Source of the DNA: Nitrospira sp.
Lineage (GTDB): Bacteria > Nitrospirota > Nitrospiria > Nitrospirales > Nitrospiraceae
Assembly (NCBI GenBank): GCA_037045225.1
Contig: JBAOHZ010000009.1
Coordinates: forward strand, 3,520,001-3,584,000
Length of the DNA stretch: 64,000 nt
Direction: 5' to 3'
Part shown: positions 9,436-18,190 of the stretch, piece by piece
Layout: each line of letters begins with the position of its first letter
How positions within the stretch are numbered: position 1 is the first letter of the stretch
Notes under the pieces: generated by a model
What the model was told of the DNA's origin: nothing
The model's database searches: none
The model's input: the letters and a program-made list of their open reading frames with translations, nothing else
Translations under genes and position numbers: made by a program

Positions 9436-10866
9436 ATGCCCGTTGTTTTCGTGGCACTGTTATGGGCCCTCTCGGGGTGCGGGCTCTCCACCAATCACTA
9501 TCTCCTCATCGATCAGAGTTTGCTGGCGAATGACCCCCGGCGGGCGGATGCCATCATGGCGCAGGCCGAGTCCGAATACGGCGGGCGCAATCGCCTGCTG
9601 TACAGCATGGATCGCGGGATGACACTCCATCTCGCCGGCGACTACGTTCAGAGCAACAGTCTCCTCGAACAGGCCTCCCTCGAAGTGGACCGGTTGTACA
9701 CCCGGACGATCCGCACCGAGACGGCGGCCTTTCTCACCAACGACAACATGTTGCCCTATGAGGGAGATCCCTACGAACACGTGATGATCAATGTGATCAA
9801 GGCCCTCAATTATGCCGCCATGGGACAACTGACGGAGGCGGTGGTGGAGGCGCGGCAGATCGACCATCGATTAAACGTGCTCTCCGACAGCACCAAAGAA
9901 AAAGACGGGTATCGCGAAGATGCCTTTGCGCGTTATCTGAGCGGTGTGTTGTACGAGGCGACGGGGGAGCTCAACGATGCCTTCATCGCGTACCGCAAGG
10001 CCTATGACATTTATGAATCGACGCGCGGGTGGGCCCGCACGCCCATGCCGCCGATGTTGCGCGCGGACCTGCTCAGAACCACTGATGCGCTGCATATGAC
10101 GACTGAGTTTGAAGAGTATCGTCGGCAGTTCCCTGACACGGCATGGGTGTCGCTGCAGGGGAATCCTGATCTCGCTCAGGTGGTAGTGATCGGTTATAAT
10201 GGCCGCGCGCCGCGCAAGGAGGAGATGAATCTCGACCTTCCGGTCAGTCTGAGCGCGCTGCAATTGGTCCTGCTGAATCGAGGCGTGATTCACGCGTCCA
10301 ACCGCCAGGAGCGGCGTGTGGCCGACAGCGTGTTGTATGGCCTGAACGGCCGCGTCGTGCGGGTGGCCTTGCCTCGATTGGTGCCGCAAAAAACACAGGT
10401 CTCGTACGAATCGGTCACCTTGGTGCCTCGGACGGGAACGCCGATCACCGGACAATCGCAGCTGGTCTATAACGGCACCGCATTGGCGGAGAAATCTCTT
10501 TCCGACCGCATGCCCGGAATCACGACGAAGGCGCTGGCGCGGGCCGCCGTGAAGTTTGCTGCGGCCGAAGCGGCGACGCGTGGCACCCAACATGCCGTCA
10601 ACAAGGGGGATGCGCAGTGGGTCGGGTTGTTGGTGGGCCTGCTGGCCCACGGCCTGGCGGTGGCGTCCGAAGTCGCCGATACAAGGAGCTGGCGCACTTT
10701 GCCCGATGAAATTCAGATCTCCCGTTTGTGGGTGCCGGCAGGCGAATACGAGAGCCGCATTCAGCCGGTCGTCCGAAACGGCGGAGCGCCGCAAGCCGGT
10801 GTGTCCCGGCCGCTGGTGCTTCGCGCCGGGCAAACAGTCTTCCTGATCGAACGGGTGGTGTTATGA
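9436..10866 (+). CDS. COG3014-like TPR lipoprotein
   Basis: The start at ATG 9436 gives a short lipoprotein signal with lipobox LSGC and a 476-residue product. The same frame is open further upstream but crosses the hairpin and overlaps the previous gene, so I rejected that start. The N-terminal half is helical, with TPR-like repeats (for example ARYLSGVLYEATGELNDAFI). The C-terminal half is rich in beta strands (QVVVIGYNGRAPRKEE; RTLPDEIQISRLWVPAGEYE). This matches the uncharacterised COG3014 family, usually found beside LpoB and LPP20 homologues. Its stop overlaps the start of the next gene (ATGA), so the two are translationally coupled. Confidence 0.8.
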   Translation: MPVVFVALLWALSGCGLSTNHYLLIDQSLLANDPRRADAIMAQAESEYGGRNRLLYSMDRGMTLHLAGDYVQSNSLLEQASLEVDRLYTRTIRTETAAFLTNDNMLPYEGDPYEHVMINVIKALNYAAMGQLTEAVVEARQIDHRLNVLSDSTKEKDGYREDAFARYLSGVLYEATGELNDAFIAYRKAYDIYESTRGWARTPMPPMLRADLLRTTDALHMTTEFEEYRRQFPDTAWVSLQGNPDLAQVVVIGYNGRAPRKEEMNLDLPVSLSALQLVLLNRGVIHASNRQERRVADSVLYGLNGRVVRVALPRLVPQKTQVSYESVTLVPRTGTPITGQSQLVYNGTALAEKSLSDRMPGITTKALARAAVKFAAAEAATRGTQHAVNKGDAQWVGLLVGLLAHGLAVASEVADTRSWRTLPDEIQISRLWVPAGEYESRIQPVVRNGGAPQAGVSRPLVLRAGQTVFLIERVVL

Positions 10867-11993
10867 GAATCGTCATGGGTCGCGGGAGACAGGCCGTCCT
10901 CTTGGCGTTCATGTTGGGGATCATCGCCGGCTGCGGATGGTTTGGGGGGGCGACTCGTCCGTCCTGGATCGATGGCGGCAGTCCCCAGTTTCCTTCCGCC
11001 CAGTATTTGACGGGAGTGGGCCAGGCTGATTCGCGCCCGCAGGCGACTGAGCAGGCGTATGCCGCCGTCTCGAGAATTTTCAAAGCCGAGATTACGGCAC
11101 AGGCGAAAGATTGGGAATCGTATTTGGTGGTAGAGTCCCGCGGGCAAACGCACACAGAACGTCGCCTCACGCTCGACACTGTGACCCGCGTGACCACCGA
11201 CAAGGTGCTGGAAAACGTGCACGTGTTGGATACTTGGTTTGACCAAACGACGCGACAGTACTATGCTCTGGCAGGCATGAACCGAGCGCAAGCCGAATCG
11301 GCGATGGTGGAACGCCTCACGGAACTGGATCGTACGATCCAGACAGAAGTGACTGAAGCCCATCAGACGCAGGATAAACTCTCCCATGTGCGGAATCTTA
11401 AGCGTGCAGCCAAGAATCTGGTGCTGCGCGAGGCGTACAACGCCGACTTGCGTGTCGTGCGCCCGAACGGCCAGGGCAACTCCTCGACGTATCGCGTGGC
11501 TGAATTGATCGCTGAATTGGAACAGTATCTCTCGAAGAACCTCGTCATGGCGGTTGATCTATCCGGCGATCAGGCCGAACCGTTAGAACGGGCGCTCGTG
11601 GACGGTCTTACGCAGGAGGGGTTCACGGTGGTGGGACGGGGCGCCGGGGCCAGTACCGTGCCACCGGAGCTGCTCATGAAGGGGTCGGTGCGTCTCTGGC
11701 CGATCGAGGTGAACGATCCTCATTTTCGATATGTGCGCTGGTGTGCGGAGTCCGTGATCGAGGAGGTCGCGACCCATCGCGTGGTCGGGGCCGTGTCGAA
11801 AGGCGGCAAAGAAGGGCATGTCACAGAGCGTGAGGCCGCGGCTAAAGCGGTGCGGGTGATGCAGCAGGAGTTTGCATCGGATCTGGCCAGATCCGTGGCC
11901 GCGCATGTGTATGGGGAAATGGATTTGCCGGAATCGGCTGCCGCGCCGTCCGGTTGTCTGAAAGAGGCGGCGCAACCGCCGGTCACTCGTTAA
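10863..11993 (+). CDS. LPP20-like lipoprotein (large)
   Basis: ATG 10863 overlaps the previous stop by four bases. The 376-residue product has lipobox IAGC. An N-terminal LPP20-like domain (PSWIDGGSPQFPSAQYLTGV, then helices to about residue 140) is followed by a second helical and alpha/beta part (about 170-340) resembling the sugar-phosphate/LpoB-like fold region of related lipoproteins. That last comparison is tentative. It ends the lipoprotein run, with a VapBC-like pair beginning 34 bases later. I infer an outer-membrane, periplasm-facing location. Confidence 0.75.
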   Translation: MRIVMGRGRQAVLLAFMLGIIAGCGWFGGATRPSWIDGGSPQFPSAQYLTGVGQADSRPQATEQAYAAVSRIFKAEITAQAKDWESYLVVESRGQTHTERRLTLDTVTRVTTDKVLENVHVLDTWFDQTTRQYYALAGMNRAQAESAMVERLTELDRTIQTEVTEAHQTQDKLSHVRNLKRAAKNLVLREAYNADLRVVRPNGQGNSSTYRVAELIAELEQYLSKNLVMAVDLSGDQAEPLERALVDGLTQEGFTVVGRGAGASTVPPELLMKGSVRLWPIEVNDPHFRYVRWCAESVIEEVATHRVVGAVSKGGKEGHVTEREAAAKAVRVMQQEFASDLARSVAAHVYGEMDLPESAAAPSGCLKEAAQPPVTR

Positions 11994-12027
11994 CGCGGTG
12001 AGTCAACCACAGGAGAGAGGAGCAGGG

Positions 12028-12276
12028 ATGCGTAAGATAGGGACCCGGAAAGCGGGTGAGCAAGACAGCGGCGGGCGTCGTTTGTCGAGTCAGACGATGA
12101 AGAAACGGCTGCGTGAACGGTTGGCGGCGGATACGCAGCAGGTGTTGAAGAGCAACATCGTGAGTATTTTTCGCAAGCAGGGCTACTACGAGGAATTGCC
12201 GTTGGATGAATTGCAAGATCGCCTCTCCAAACTCCAGTCGCCGTTGGTGGACAGTCTCTTAAAGGGGAGGGTCTAG
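12028..12276 (+). CDS. Putative antitoxin-like partner of the PIN-domain gene (82 aa)
   Basis: I chose ATG 12028 after GGAGAGAGGAGCA rather than the GTG at 11998. The basic N-terminus (MRKIGTRKAGEQDSGG, then MKKRLRERL) precedes helices ending LQDRLSKLQSPLVDSLLKGR. The stop is one base from the next start, so the two genes are almost certainly co-translated. Small size, charge and position before a PIN-domain gene suggest an antitoxin, but I see no named DNA-binding fold. Confidence 0.6.
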   Translation: MRKIGTRKAGEQDSGGRRLSSQTMKKRLRERLAADTQQVLKSNIVSIFRKQGYYEELPLDELQDRLSKLQSPLVDSLLKGRV

Positions 12277-12277
12277 G

Positions 12278-12721
12278 ATGCCGTACTACTATTTCGACTC
12301 CACGGCGTTGGTGAAACGGTACAGTATGGAACGCGGCACGCGGGTGGTGAACAAGCTCATGGTGAAACGTGGCAAGGTCGCCATTCTGCCCATGTGGAGC
12401 GTCACGGATTTTTACTCGGCCCTCTCCATTCGATCCCAGCAGGGCGAGATCACGCGGGACGACTGCTACTCGGTGTTGTACAAGTTTGAGATGGAGGCCT
12501 CGCAGGGACTGTTTCAGTTCATCTCCCCGACGATGGATACGTACCTGGCGGCGAAGGAACTGATCCTGGACTATCCGGCACTGCGCTCGCCGCAGCTGCT
12601 GCACCTGGCGCTGGCCTTGGAACTCAAGCCGCTTCGGCTGACCGTCGTGAGCGCGGACAAGCAGCTGTTGGCGGCCTGTCGTCCGGCGGGACTCCATATC
12701 ATCAATCCGGAAGACGACTAG
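12278..12721 (+). CDS. PIN-domain protein, VapC-like
   Basis: The 147-residue length is normal for VapC. The first acidic residue is in MPYYYFDSTALVKRY (Asp7). The second is probably the Asp of WSVTDFYSAL, where Glu is usual. The fourth is in LTVVSADKQLL. At the third position relatives read L-D-A-L-H-L-A; here it is SPQLLHLALALEL, with Gln replacing Asp. PIN domains are Mg-dependent RNases, usually cutting tRNA or mRNA. With one metal ligand altered, activity may be reduced or lost; that is inference. Confidence 0.8.
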   Translation: MPYYYFDSTALVKRYSMERGTRVVNKLMVKRGKVAILPMWSVTDFYSALSIRSQQGEITRDDCYSVLYKFEMEASQGLFQFISPTMDTYLAAKELILDYPALRSPQLLHLALALELKPLRLTVVSADKQLLAACRPAGLHIINPEDD

Positions 12722-12810
12722 CGCGTAAGAGCTATGCAGATTGCTGACGGAGAGTCAGCATCGGCGTTATGCGGAGCCGGCTGCAATCGTATGTTCCGAG
12801 CGTACTTCCT

Positions 12811-12986
12811 GCAGGCCGTTCAAAAAGGCCGTTCAGCGAGGCCGCAGCAATGCGAGGAGACGAAGCCATATGGTTCTTACCCGCCCACCCGAGCTTGCCG
12901 AGACAAGCTCTTTTCCCGTGTGCGGTACGTTGAGCCTCGGAGCGATGCGAGAACGAAGCTGGCGGGCTTTTTCAACGGCCTGCTAG
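12811..12986. repeat. Palindrome-ended dispersed repeat, copy 2
   Basis: Left end gcaggccgttcaaaaaggcc; right end ggctttttcaacggcctgc, its near-perfect inverse. Interior blocks (cagcgaggccgcagcaatgc; gagcctcggagcgatgcgag) match copy 1 at 7563-7720. This copy is about 48 bases longer. The right end cctgctag supplies the TAG stop of the minus-strand gene that begins at 13501. It contains no gene. Confidence 0.75.
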
Positions 12987-13501
12987 GCGGGACAGCGAAA
13001 TTCCCCCTGAATCGAATCCAGCACGATAGACCAGTCTTCCATACCCTGCTGCGCCGCCTTCCTTCGAGGGGAGGCGGTGCCCTTCTCTTCTCTAACATCC
13101 GGCCCGCTGAGAGCTTCCTGCGCATGGCGCAGTTCGAGTTGTGCAAGTTGGAGACTCCCGCATACGCCGGCTGAAGCGGGGAGTTCCCCGCCGGCTCGAC
13201 GAAACAGGGCGACGGCCCGATAGCCATGTTCTTGCGACCGGTAGAGGTGTTCTGTCGCGTTGAAGGTCTGTCGTGTGGCCGACTCAGTTTGCCGTTTGGC
13301 TAGTTGCGCGGCCATCAATGCTGCGCGGCCCATACTCATCGCCGCAGTTTCTGCATCGTCATTGCCCATCGCATCTTCCGCCTTTGCCCGGAGGCGGTCG
13401 AGTTCCGCCTCTTCCCCCATTACTTGAGCCTGTCCGTTGGCTGCGATGCAGACGATGAGCACCACCGCCAGGATGGCCCATGCAACAGTCGCCCGCCCCA
13501 T
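12983..13501 (-). CDS. Secreted helical protein of unknown function
   Basis: The start at ATG 13501 (MGRATVAWAILAVV) gives a clean signal peptide ending near GQAQ and a 172-residue product. It also avoids overlap with the HEAT-repeat gene upstream. The mature part is mostly helical and Ala/Glu/Arg-rich, including SMGRAALMAAQLAKRQTE and a second helix around LQLAQLELRHAQEAL. A late Cys pair may form a disulphide. I do not recognise the family. The last codon and stop lie in the end of repeat copy 2, so the C-terminus may have been changed by insertion of that element. Confidence 0.6.
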   Translation of the reverse strand: MGRATVAWAILAVVLIVCIAANGQAQVMGEEAELDRLRAKAEDAMGNDDAETAAMSMGRAALMAAQLAKRQTESATRQTFNATEHLYRSQEHGYRAVALFRRAGGELPASAGVCGSLQLAQLELRHAQEALSGPDVREEKGTASPRRKAAQQGMEDWSIVLDSIQGEFRCPA

Positions 13502-13539
13502 GACCGACCTGCCGAAGGGAAGAAGGACGGCAGCGCTTG

Positions 13540-14616
13540 TTACTGGACGTGTTCCCAGGTGTCGATCTGTTTGATGCTCCAATTGACGGCTTCCTTCAAT
13601 TTGACCAGGTTGGGATCGGCGTCGTTCTCGTGGACGCGGTAGAGAGACTTTTGGAGCGTGAACAGCGGCTCATACGCCCGCATGTCCGGCAACTTTCCGA
13701 GCGCCCAGGCGACCTCGGTTTTCACGGCGACATCCTCGGTGTTCAGCGTCTCGAGCAGGGGATCCACGATCGTGAAGTCTCCGTGCAAGGCGCCGACGAT
13801 GCCCAGGGCTTTGGCGGCCGGCGCGCGCAAATCCGGGGTGCCGGACTTCATCGTTTTGATCAGCACCGGGATGGTGTCTTTCTGTCCGATATTGCCCAGT
13901 GCCAGCGCCGAGGCTTTGGCGATGCTGCGATCCGCACCGTTCAGTCCATCCAGGAGGCGGGGAATCGCCTTCACGGAGAAGAGCTCGCCGAACAGGGCCA
14001 CCAGCTTCACCTTACGTGCGACCGGAGTCTTTGGATCGTCGTAGAGGCGAAACAACCGTGCTTCCTGTCCCCACTCAGCGGTGATGAGCGCCGGAAAATC
14101 GTACTCTTCCAGGCGGGCTTGTAATTTGGCCATCGCGAACGCGGTGGGATCGCCGGCCTTGGCGATTGTCGCCGCAGCTTGGGCGTCGTCGAACTCCGTC
14201 CGGACCTCTTTGCGCCAGGCCATTTTCTTTCCGTTGAGGAGATAGCCGAGCTGGCAGGCCGGCCCTTTCCAGATTCGTGATGGAGCATCGGGAAGGTCGG
14301 CATCGCTGCCCATTGTCGTGCTGCCTTCCCAGGTTTTTCGCTGCTCGCACTTGATCCTCAGTTCCACATCGTGCGGCTGGGCCGGATCGGTCACGGTCGT
14401 GTAGTCGAACTCTTTCATGCGACCGGCCACTACCTCGACCAATGGTGTGGGATCGATACTGCCCTTGTCCGATAGTGCAATGACATCGACGAAGACGCGG
14501 TCGATTCGTTCCAGTTGACTCTTTTGCTCGGCGGTTAAGGCGTCACGGCGTGCCCAGCTGTGGTCGCCCAAGAGTAACAATGTCCCCAGGGTGACGAGCG
14601 AAAGGATGCATCTCAT
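13540..14616 (-). CDS. Secreted HEAT-repeat protein
   Basis: The 358-residue product has a signal peptide (hydrophobic residues 4-17, ending SWARRD). It then has an N-terminal region with strands around DVELRIKCEQRKTW. From about residue 205 it has HEAT-type repeats: VKAIPRLLDGLNGADRSIAK, ALALGNIGQKDTIPVLIKTM, and ALGIVGALHGDFTIVDPLLE. HEAT repeats form a curved solenoid that binds other proteins. It is followed closely by the small secreted protein gene and is probably in the same transcript. No partner is evident. Confidence 0.75.
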   Translation of the reverse strand: MRCILSLVTLGTLLLLGDHSWARRDALTAEQKSQLERIDRVFVDVIALSDKGSIDPTPLVEVVAGRMKEFDYTTVTDPAQPHDVELRIKCEQRKTWEGSTTMGSDADLPDAPSRIWKGPACQLGYLLNGKKMAWRKEVRTEFDDAQAAATIAKAGDPTAFAMAKLQARLEEYDFPALITAEWGQEARLFRLYDDPKTPVARKVKLVALFGELFSVKAIPRLLDGLNGADRSIAKASALALGNIGQKDTIPVLIKTMKSGTPDLRAPAAKALGIVGALHGDFTIVDPLLETLNTEDVAVKTEVAWALGKLPDMRAYEPLFTLQKSLYRVHENDADPNLVKLKEAVNWSIKQIDTWEHVQ

Positions 14617-14729
14617 GTCTGCTCCATTTTGCTGAAAAGACGATGACCACGAACCCTGTCGTCACTGTATACAACCCCTTCCGGCTGTTGCAAGTTGCGC
14701 CTCTGGGAAAGCCGTCCGTATAATCGCGC

Positions 14730-15560
14730 ATGTTGACGGGGACACGAATCGCGTTCATCGGCGGCGGCAATATGGCCGAGTCTCTGCTGGCTGGTCTGTT
14801 GCGGAAGGGCGTGACCTCAGCTGAGCGCCTCACTGTCAGCGACCCGCACTCCCAGCGTCGTGAGTGGCTGGCGAGGCGCTTCGGAATTGCAGTCCATGCC
14901 GACAACCGGGCAGCGGCGCAAGGGGCGGATCTCATCGTGCTCTGCGTCGAACCGCAGGTGCTCGATTCGGTGTTGGCCGACCTGTCGTCGATTCTCACGT
15001 CCAACCTCCTCCTCATTTCCGTCGCTGCCGGATACCCACTTTCCCGCCTGCAAAAACAGCTCAAGACAGCAACCAGACTGGTCCGTGCTATGCCGAACAC
15101 GCCCTCGACTATCGGAGAAGGGGTCACGGCGTTGAGCCTTGTTCCGGGGTTGTCGTCTCAGGATCAGGATCGGGCGCGATGCCTGTTCGAATCGGTCGGC
15201 AAAGTCGTCGTGGTGGAAGAGCGGTTGATGGATGCCGTGACTGGCTTGAGCGGAAGCGGACCGGCCTATGTGTTCGCCATGATCGAAGCGTTGGCAGACG
15301 GCGGTGTCTTGATGGGATTGTCACGGGCCACTGCGCAAGTTCTGGCGGCGCAGACGTTGGCCGGAGCGGCGCGTATGGTGCTCGAACAAGGGACACATCC
15401 GGCTGTGTTGAAAGATCGCGTAGCCTCGCCGGGCGGCACCACGATTGCGGGACTGTCCCGTCTGGAGCAGGGGCGGCTGCGCGCGACCTTGATGTCGGCC
15501 GTGACAGCCGCGGCGCAGCGATCGCAAGAGTTGGGGCAAGAAGAAGGCCATCACCTCTAA
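14730..15560 (+). CDS. proC: Pyrroline-5-carboxylate reductase
   Basis: The enzyme carries out the last step of proline synthesis, NAD(P)H-dependent reduction of 1-pyrroline-5-carboxylate. The 276-residue length is typical. The N-terminal Rossmann motif is AFIGGGNMAESLLAGLL. Family signatures AMPNTPSTIGEG and, in the C-terminal dimerisation domain, GLSGSGPAYVFAMIEALADG and SPGGTTIAGL are intact. A small conserved-looking gene follows 15 bases later. Confidence 0.96.
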   Translation: MLTGTRIAFIGGGNMAESLLAGLLRKGVTSAERLTVSDPHSQRREWLARRFGIAVHADNRAAAQGADLIVLCVEPQVLDSVLADLSSILTSNLLLISVAAGYPLSRLQKQLKTATRLVRAMPNTPSTIGEGVTALSLVPGLSSQDQDRARCLFESVGKVVVVEERLMDAVTGLSGSGPAYVFAMIEALADGGVLMGLSRATAQVLAAQTLAGAARMVLEQGTHPAVLKDRVASPGGTTIAGLSRLEQGRLRATLMSAVTAAAQRSQELGQEEGHHL

Positions 15561-15575
15561 CAAGGAGCGTGTCTT

Positions 15576-15770
15576 GTGCAATATTGGGTGAAAGTCGTGT
15601 TTGCCGACAATCAGGAACTACTGGTGAAGGATGCGATTCGTCACACGATCAGCGAAGACATGGAGGTGCTGGAAGTCGATTCGGCGAAGGAAGTGATCAT
15701 CGTTCCCATGAAACAGATTAAGTACATCGCCTGTGATGCGACAGTGTTCGCCAATAAATCAAAGGCGTAA
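15576..15770 (+). CDS. Small hypothetical protein downstream of proC (64 aa)
   Basis: A GTG start at 15576 lies about 8 bases after AAGGAG. The product begins MQYWVKVVFADNQELLVKDA and looks like a small alternating-strand domain, with VLEVDSAKEVIIVPMKQIKY near the end. It probably shares the proC transcript. I do not recognise a family. Confidence 0.65.
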   Translation: MQYWVKVVFADNQELLVKDAIRHTISEDMEVLEVDSAKEVIIVPMKQIKYIACDATVFANKSKA

Positions 15771-15779
15771 GAATTTTCA

Positions 15780-15975
15780 GAAGCGTTGGTCACGGTTTTG
15801 GCCACGGTTCCAATACTGATTTTAAACGAATCCGGCGTATCAACCGCTTGTGGATTCCCGCCTGGGATCGGATGCCCATAGGTGTCACAGGTGCTGGTAA
15901 TCGACGCATGGCTCAGTTGCTCTTGGACGTATTTTAAGTTCTCGCCACTCGCGATGAGTCGGCAGTTTGTGCCGC
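15780..15975 (-). pseudogene. Tyrosine recombinase (integrase) C-terminal fragment
   Basis: On the minus strand the stretch LIASGENLKYVQEQLSHASI, then TCDTYGHPIPGGN, is the C-terminal signature of phage-type tyrosine recombinases, including the second His (in QLSHAS) and the Tyr nucleophile. The preceding HxLRHT segment and all the rest are missing; the upstream sequence is unrelated. It is therefore a scar of an old integrated element, next to the small gene after proC. Confidence 0.7.
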
Positions 15976-16673
15976 AACCAATTTGGGGCCATATAACTGG
16001 GCTCCAGCCTGGTTTCGCCAAGGTTGCCAGGAAAGAGGATTTCAGACGCAGCTTGCCCAGCGGCTGCCGCCTCCAGATCCGGTAGTTCGATCCATTCCGT
16101 CATTCCCAGCCTTTCTGCTGGGTCATCCCTCTATCCTTTCCATCTTTTCTTGCCACGGCGGTGCTCCTTATCACCCAATAAGTCCAGGATCGATGCGGCC
16201 TCAAGCTGCCAAGTCTGCTTGAACCGGCCTGTTGCGGCAGGGAAGCGGCCACCTGCGATCGAGCGCGGAAGGCCTGGTTGTGTCCTGAGCATACGAAGGA
16301 ACGACTCTGTGAGTTCTATCACATCGAACGAGCGCGGCTGCGGCTCTGATATACGGACCACGACGTGATGTACGAAGTCTGGCTTTGTGTGGAGTGTGCA
16401 GGGCTCACGTTGAGATGGGAAGCACAACCTAAATTGGTATACGTAAGTAAATAAGTAGTTCTCGAAGTAGGTGGTTATGAGTGTAGAAACTCCCGTTTTT
16501 CATGACGGTTCATGACAAGTGCGTTATACCAAGAATTGTTCAGCTTCATCTCTACTATTGGACTGAACTACTTCTGGTTCAATCCATGAGCGATGCACCA
16601 TCCGTATCAAATCACCCGGCGCCTGTCCCCACACCATCGGGCAGTTCAATATGAGGAAGGGTTCAGCTACGTC
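15976..16673. other. Gene-poor scar region
   Basis: I see no convincing gene. A minus-strand frame of 98 codons (16131-16427) has some protein-like composition, but I do not recognise it and it lacks a clear ribosome-binding site. At 16499-16511 the sequence ttcatgacggttc matches the left end of the inverted-repeat element at 59001. The A/T-rich part near 16430-16470 differs from the surroundings. Together with the integrase fragment this suggests old insertions and deletions. Confidence 0.5.
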
Positions 16674-17396
16674 ATGAACATGCGTGTTCTTCTCGCGGTG
16701 GCCTTCATGTCGTTCGGTGTTCTGTCTCAGTCGTGGGCTGAGACTTACATCGCCGGTGCGATCGGCGGGACCCTGGCGCTTCCTGCATCTGTCGAGGCGG
16801 ATGAGAACATCAATTATCCGAACCCGCCCGGTTCGGGCCAGTTATTTCGCGGATCGAATACTACCATCGGGCTCAAAGAGTCTGTGGCATATGGGGTGAA
16901 GCTGGGGCACTATTTTGGCTCGCTCCCGTGGCTGGGAGTTGAAACAGATGTGTTTACCACTACACCGCATGTGATGTCGGGAACGATCGCGATTGATACC
17001 AAATCATCAACGGTTGGGACCTTCCGGGAGGCGCAGAGCGGAGTCCATCTCCGATTTACCACCTGGGCCTTTAGCCTGTTGGCTCGCTACCCTGGGGATC
17101 ATTGGCAGCCTTATGCCGGGATTGGACCTGCTATCTTCTGGGGGCATGCCAGCGGTACCGGGTTGTCGTGCAATAACACCTGTCCAGGCCCTTCGGTCGA
17201 TACCTCCAGCACCTCATTCGGTTGGACGAGCCAGGCCGGATTGCGCTATGTCACAGACTCTTCCGTCGTGTTATTTGGCGAGTGGAAATATATGTCGACG
17301 ACGGCCAATTTCGATCAGGTTCGGAGCTTCAGCAACATCGACGTGCATTATCAGGCACATATGCTTCTTGTGGGCATTGGATATCAGTTCAAGTAG
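16674..17396 (+). CDS. Outer-membrane beta-barrel protein
   Basis: ATG 16674 opens a frame with a signal peptide (MNMRVLLAVAFMSFGVLSQS, cut near WAE). Repeated amphipathic strands follow, ending GIGYQFK with the aromatic-plus-basic end common in small barrels. The 240-residue mature plan (WLGVETDVFTTTPHV; HWQPYAGIGPAIFW; LRYVTDSSVVLFGEWKYM) fits the OmpA/OmpW-like eight-stranded group. A Cys pair in LSCNNTCPG may form a disulphide in an extracellular loop. It sits between two mobile-element scars, so it may have arrived by transfer. Function is unknown. Confidence 0.8.
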   Translation: MNMRVLLAVAFMSFGVLSQSWAETYIAGAIGGTLALPASVEADENINYPNPPGSGQLFRGSNTTIGLKESVAYGVKLGHYFGSLPWLGVETDVFTTTPHVMSGTIAIDTKSSTVGTFREAQSGVHLRFTTWAFSLLARYPGDHWQPYAGIGPAIFWGHASGTGLSCNNTCPGPSVDTSSTSFGWTSQAGLRYVTDSSVVLFGEWKYMSTTANFDQVRSFSNIDVHYQAHMLLVGIGYQFK

Positions 17397-17603
17397 TCGT
17401 GTGGTCGCATCCTCTCGCTTCTTTTCCCTCACGTCCTCCCTGCTGCAATAACGGTCTCCCCGTCACCGCCCACTATCCGTTACGGGTGAGAGGGAACGAT
17501 GCTCCGTCATTGAGAGGGGGCTAGGAAAATTCGGACAATGTGCTAAGTGGTCGTCTTGCTTCACTCATGCCACCAGCTGATGGCGAACCAGAGGAGTGAG
17601 GCG

Positions 17604-18190
17604 ATGAAGAGAACGAACCGCAATCACGGAGCGACCTTCAAGGCCCAGGTGGCCTTGGCCGCGGTCAAAGGCGATAAAACGCTGGCGGAGTTGGCCGAGC
17701 AGTTCCGGGTTCATCCCACCCAGATCACCGAATGGAAGTAGCAATTGCTGGCGCGGGCCGCTGATGTGTTTGGCGGCACCAACCCAACGGCCGACACGTC
17801 GGTATCAGAGACGGCGCCCGCATGCTGCGCGATCTCTTGCAGCAAGAGGGCCACGCCATTGGAAGACGACATGTGGCCACGCTTATGCGACGCATGAGTA
17901 TTGAGGCGGTGTATTGTAAGCCGCGCCTGAGCCACCGGCATCCAGCCCATCAGGTCTACCCCTCTCTCCTGCGCGACCTCACGATCTCACGCCCCCATCA
18001 CGTGTAGGCCGCCGATATCACCTACATTCCGATGGCGCGGGGCTTCGTCTAGCTGTTCGCGGTGCTCGATTGGGCGAGTCGTCGGGTGTTGGCGTGGCGG
18101 CGTGTCCAACATGCTGTCCAACCAACCGGGGCCGCCTCTGTTGAAGGCTTACACGGAGGCAACCGCAACAGCGATCATTGTTGCAGGTTA
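17604..18190 (+). pseudogene. Decayed IS3-family element (OrfA and OrfB remnants)
   Basis: OrfA begins at ATG 17604 (MKRTNRNHGATFKAQVALAA), with the helix-turn-helix LAELAEQFRVHPTQITEWK. It is stopped by TAG where relatives read Gln. After a deletion, OrfB sequence follows from 17822: MLRDLLQQEGHAIGRRHVAT, then HPAHQVYPSLLRDLTI. TAG replaces Trp before the catalytic-domain stretch AADITYIPMARGF, and TAG replaces Tyr after it. A last piece, LLKAYTEA, may belong to the OrfB end. The element is dead. Confidence 0.8.

Noticed and set aside
9871..10833. 320-codon minus-strand frame opposite the COG3014-like gene
   Set aside because: The plus-strand protein has a lipobox and operon context; the minus frame has no recognisable motif or ribosome-binding site.
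12734..13174. 146-codon plus-strand frame after the PIN gene
   Set aside because: It runs through repeat copy 2 and the end of a minus-strand gene, with no ribosome-binding site.
15770..15900. Possible tRNA as the integration site of the integrase remnant
   Set aside because: I found no cloverleaf or T-arm sequence near the fragment.
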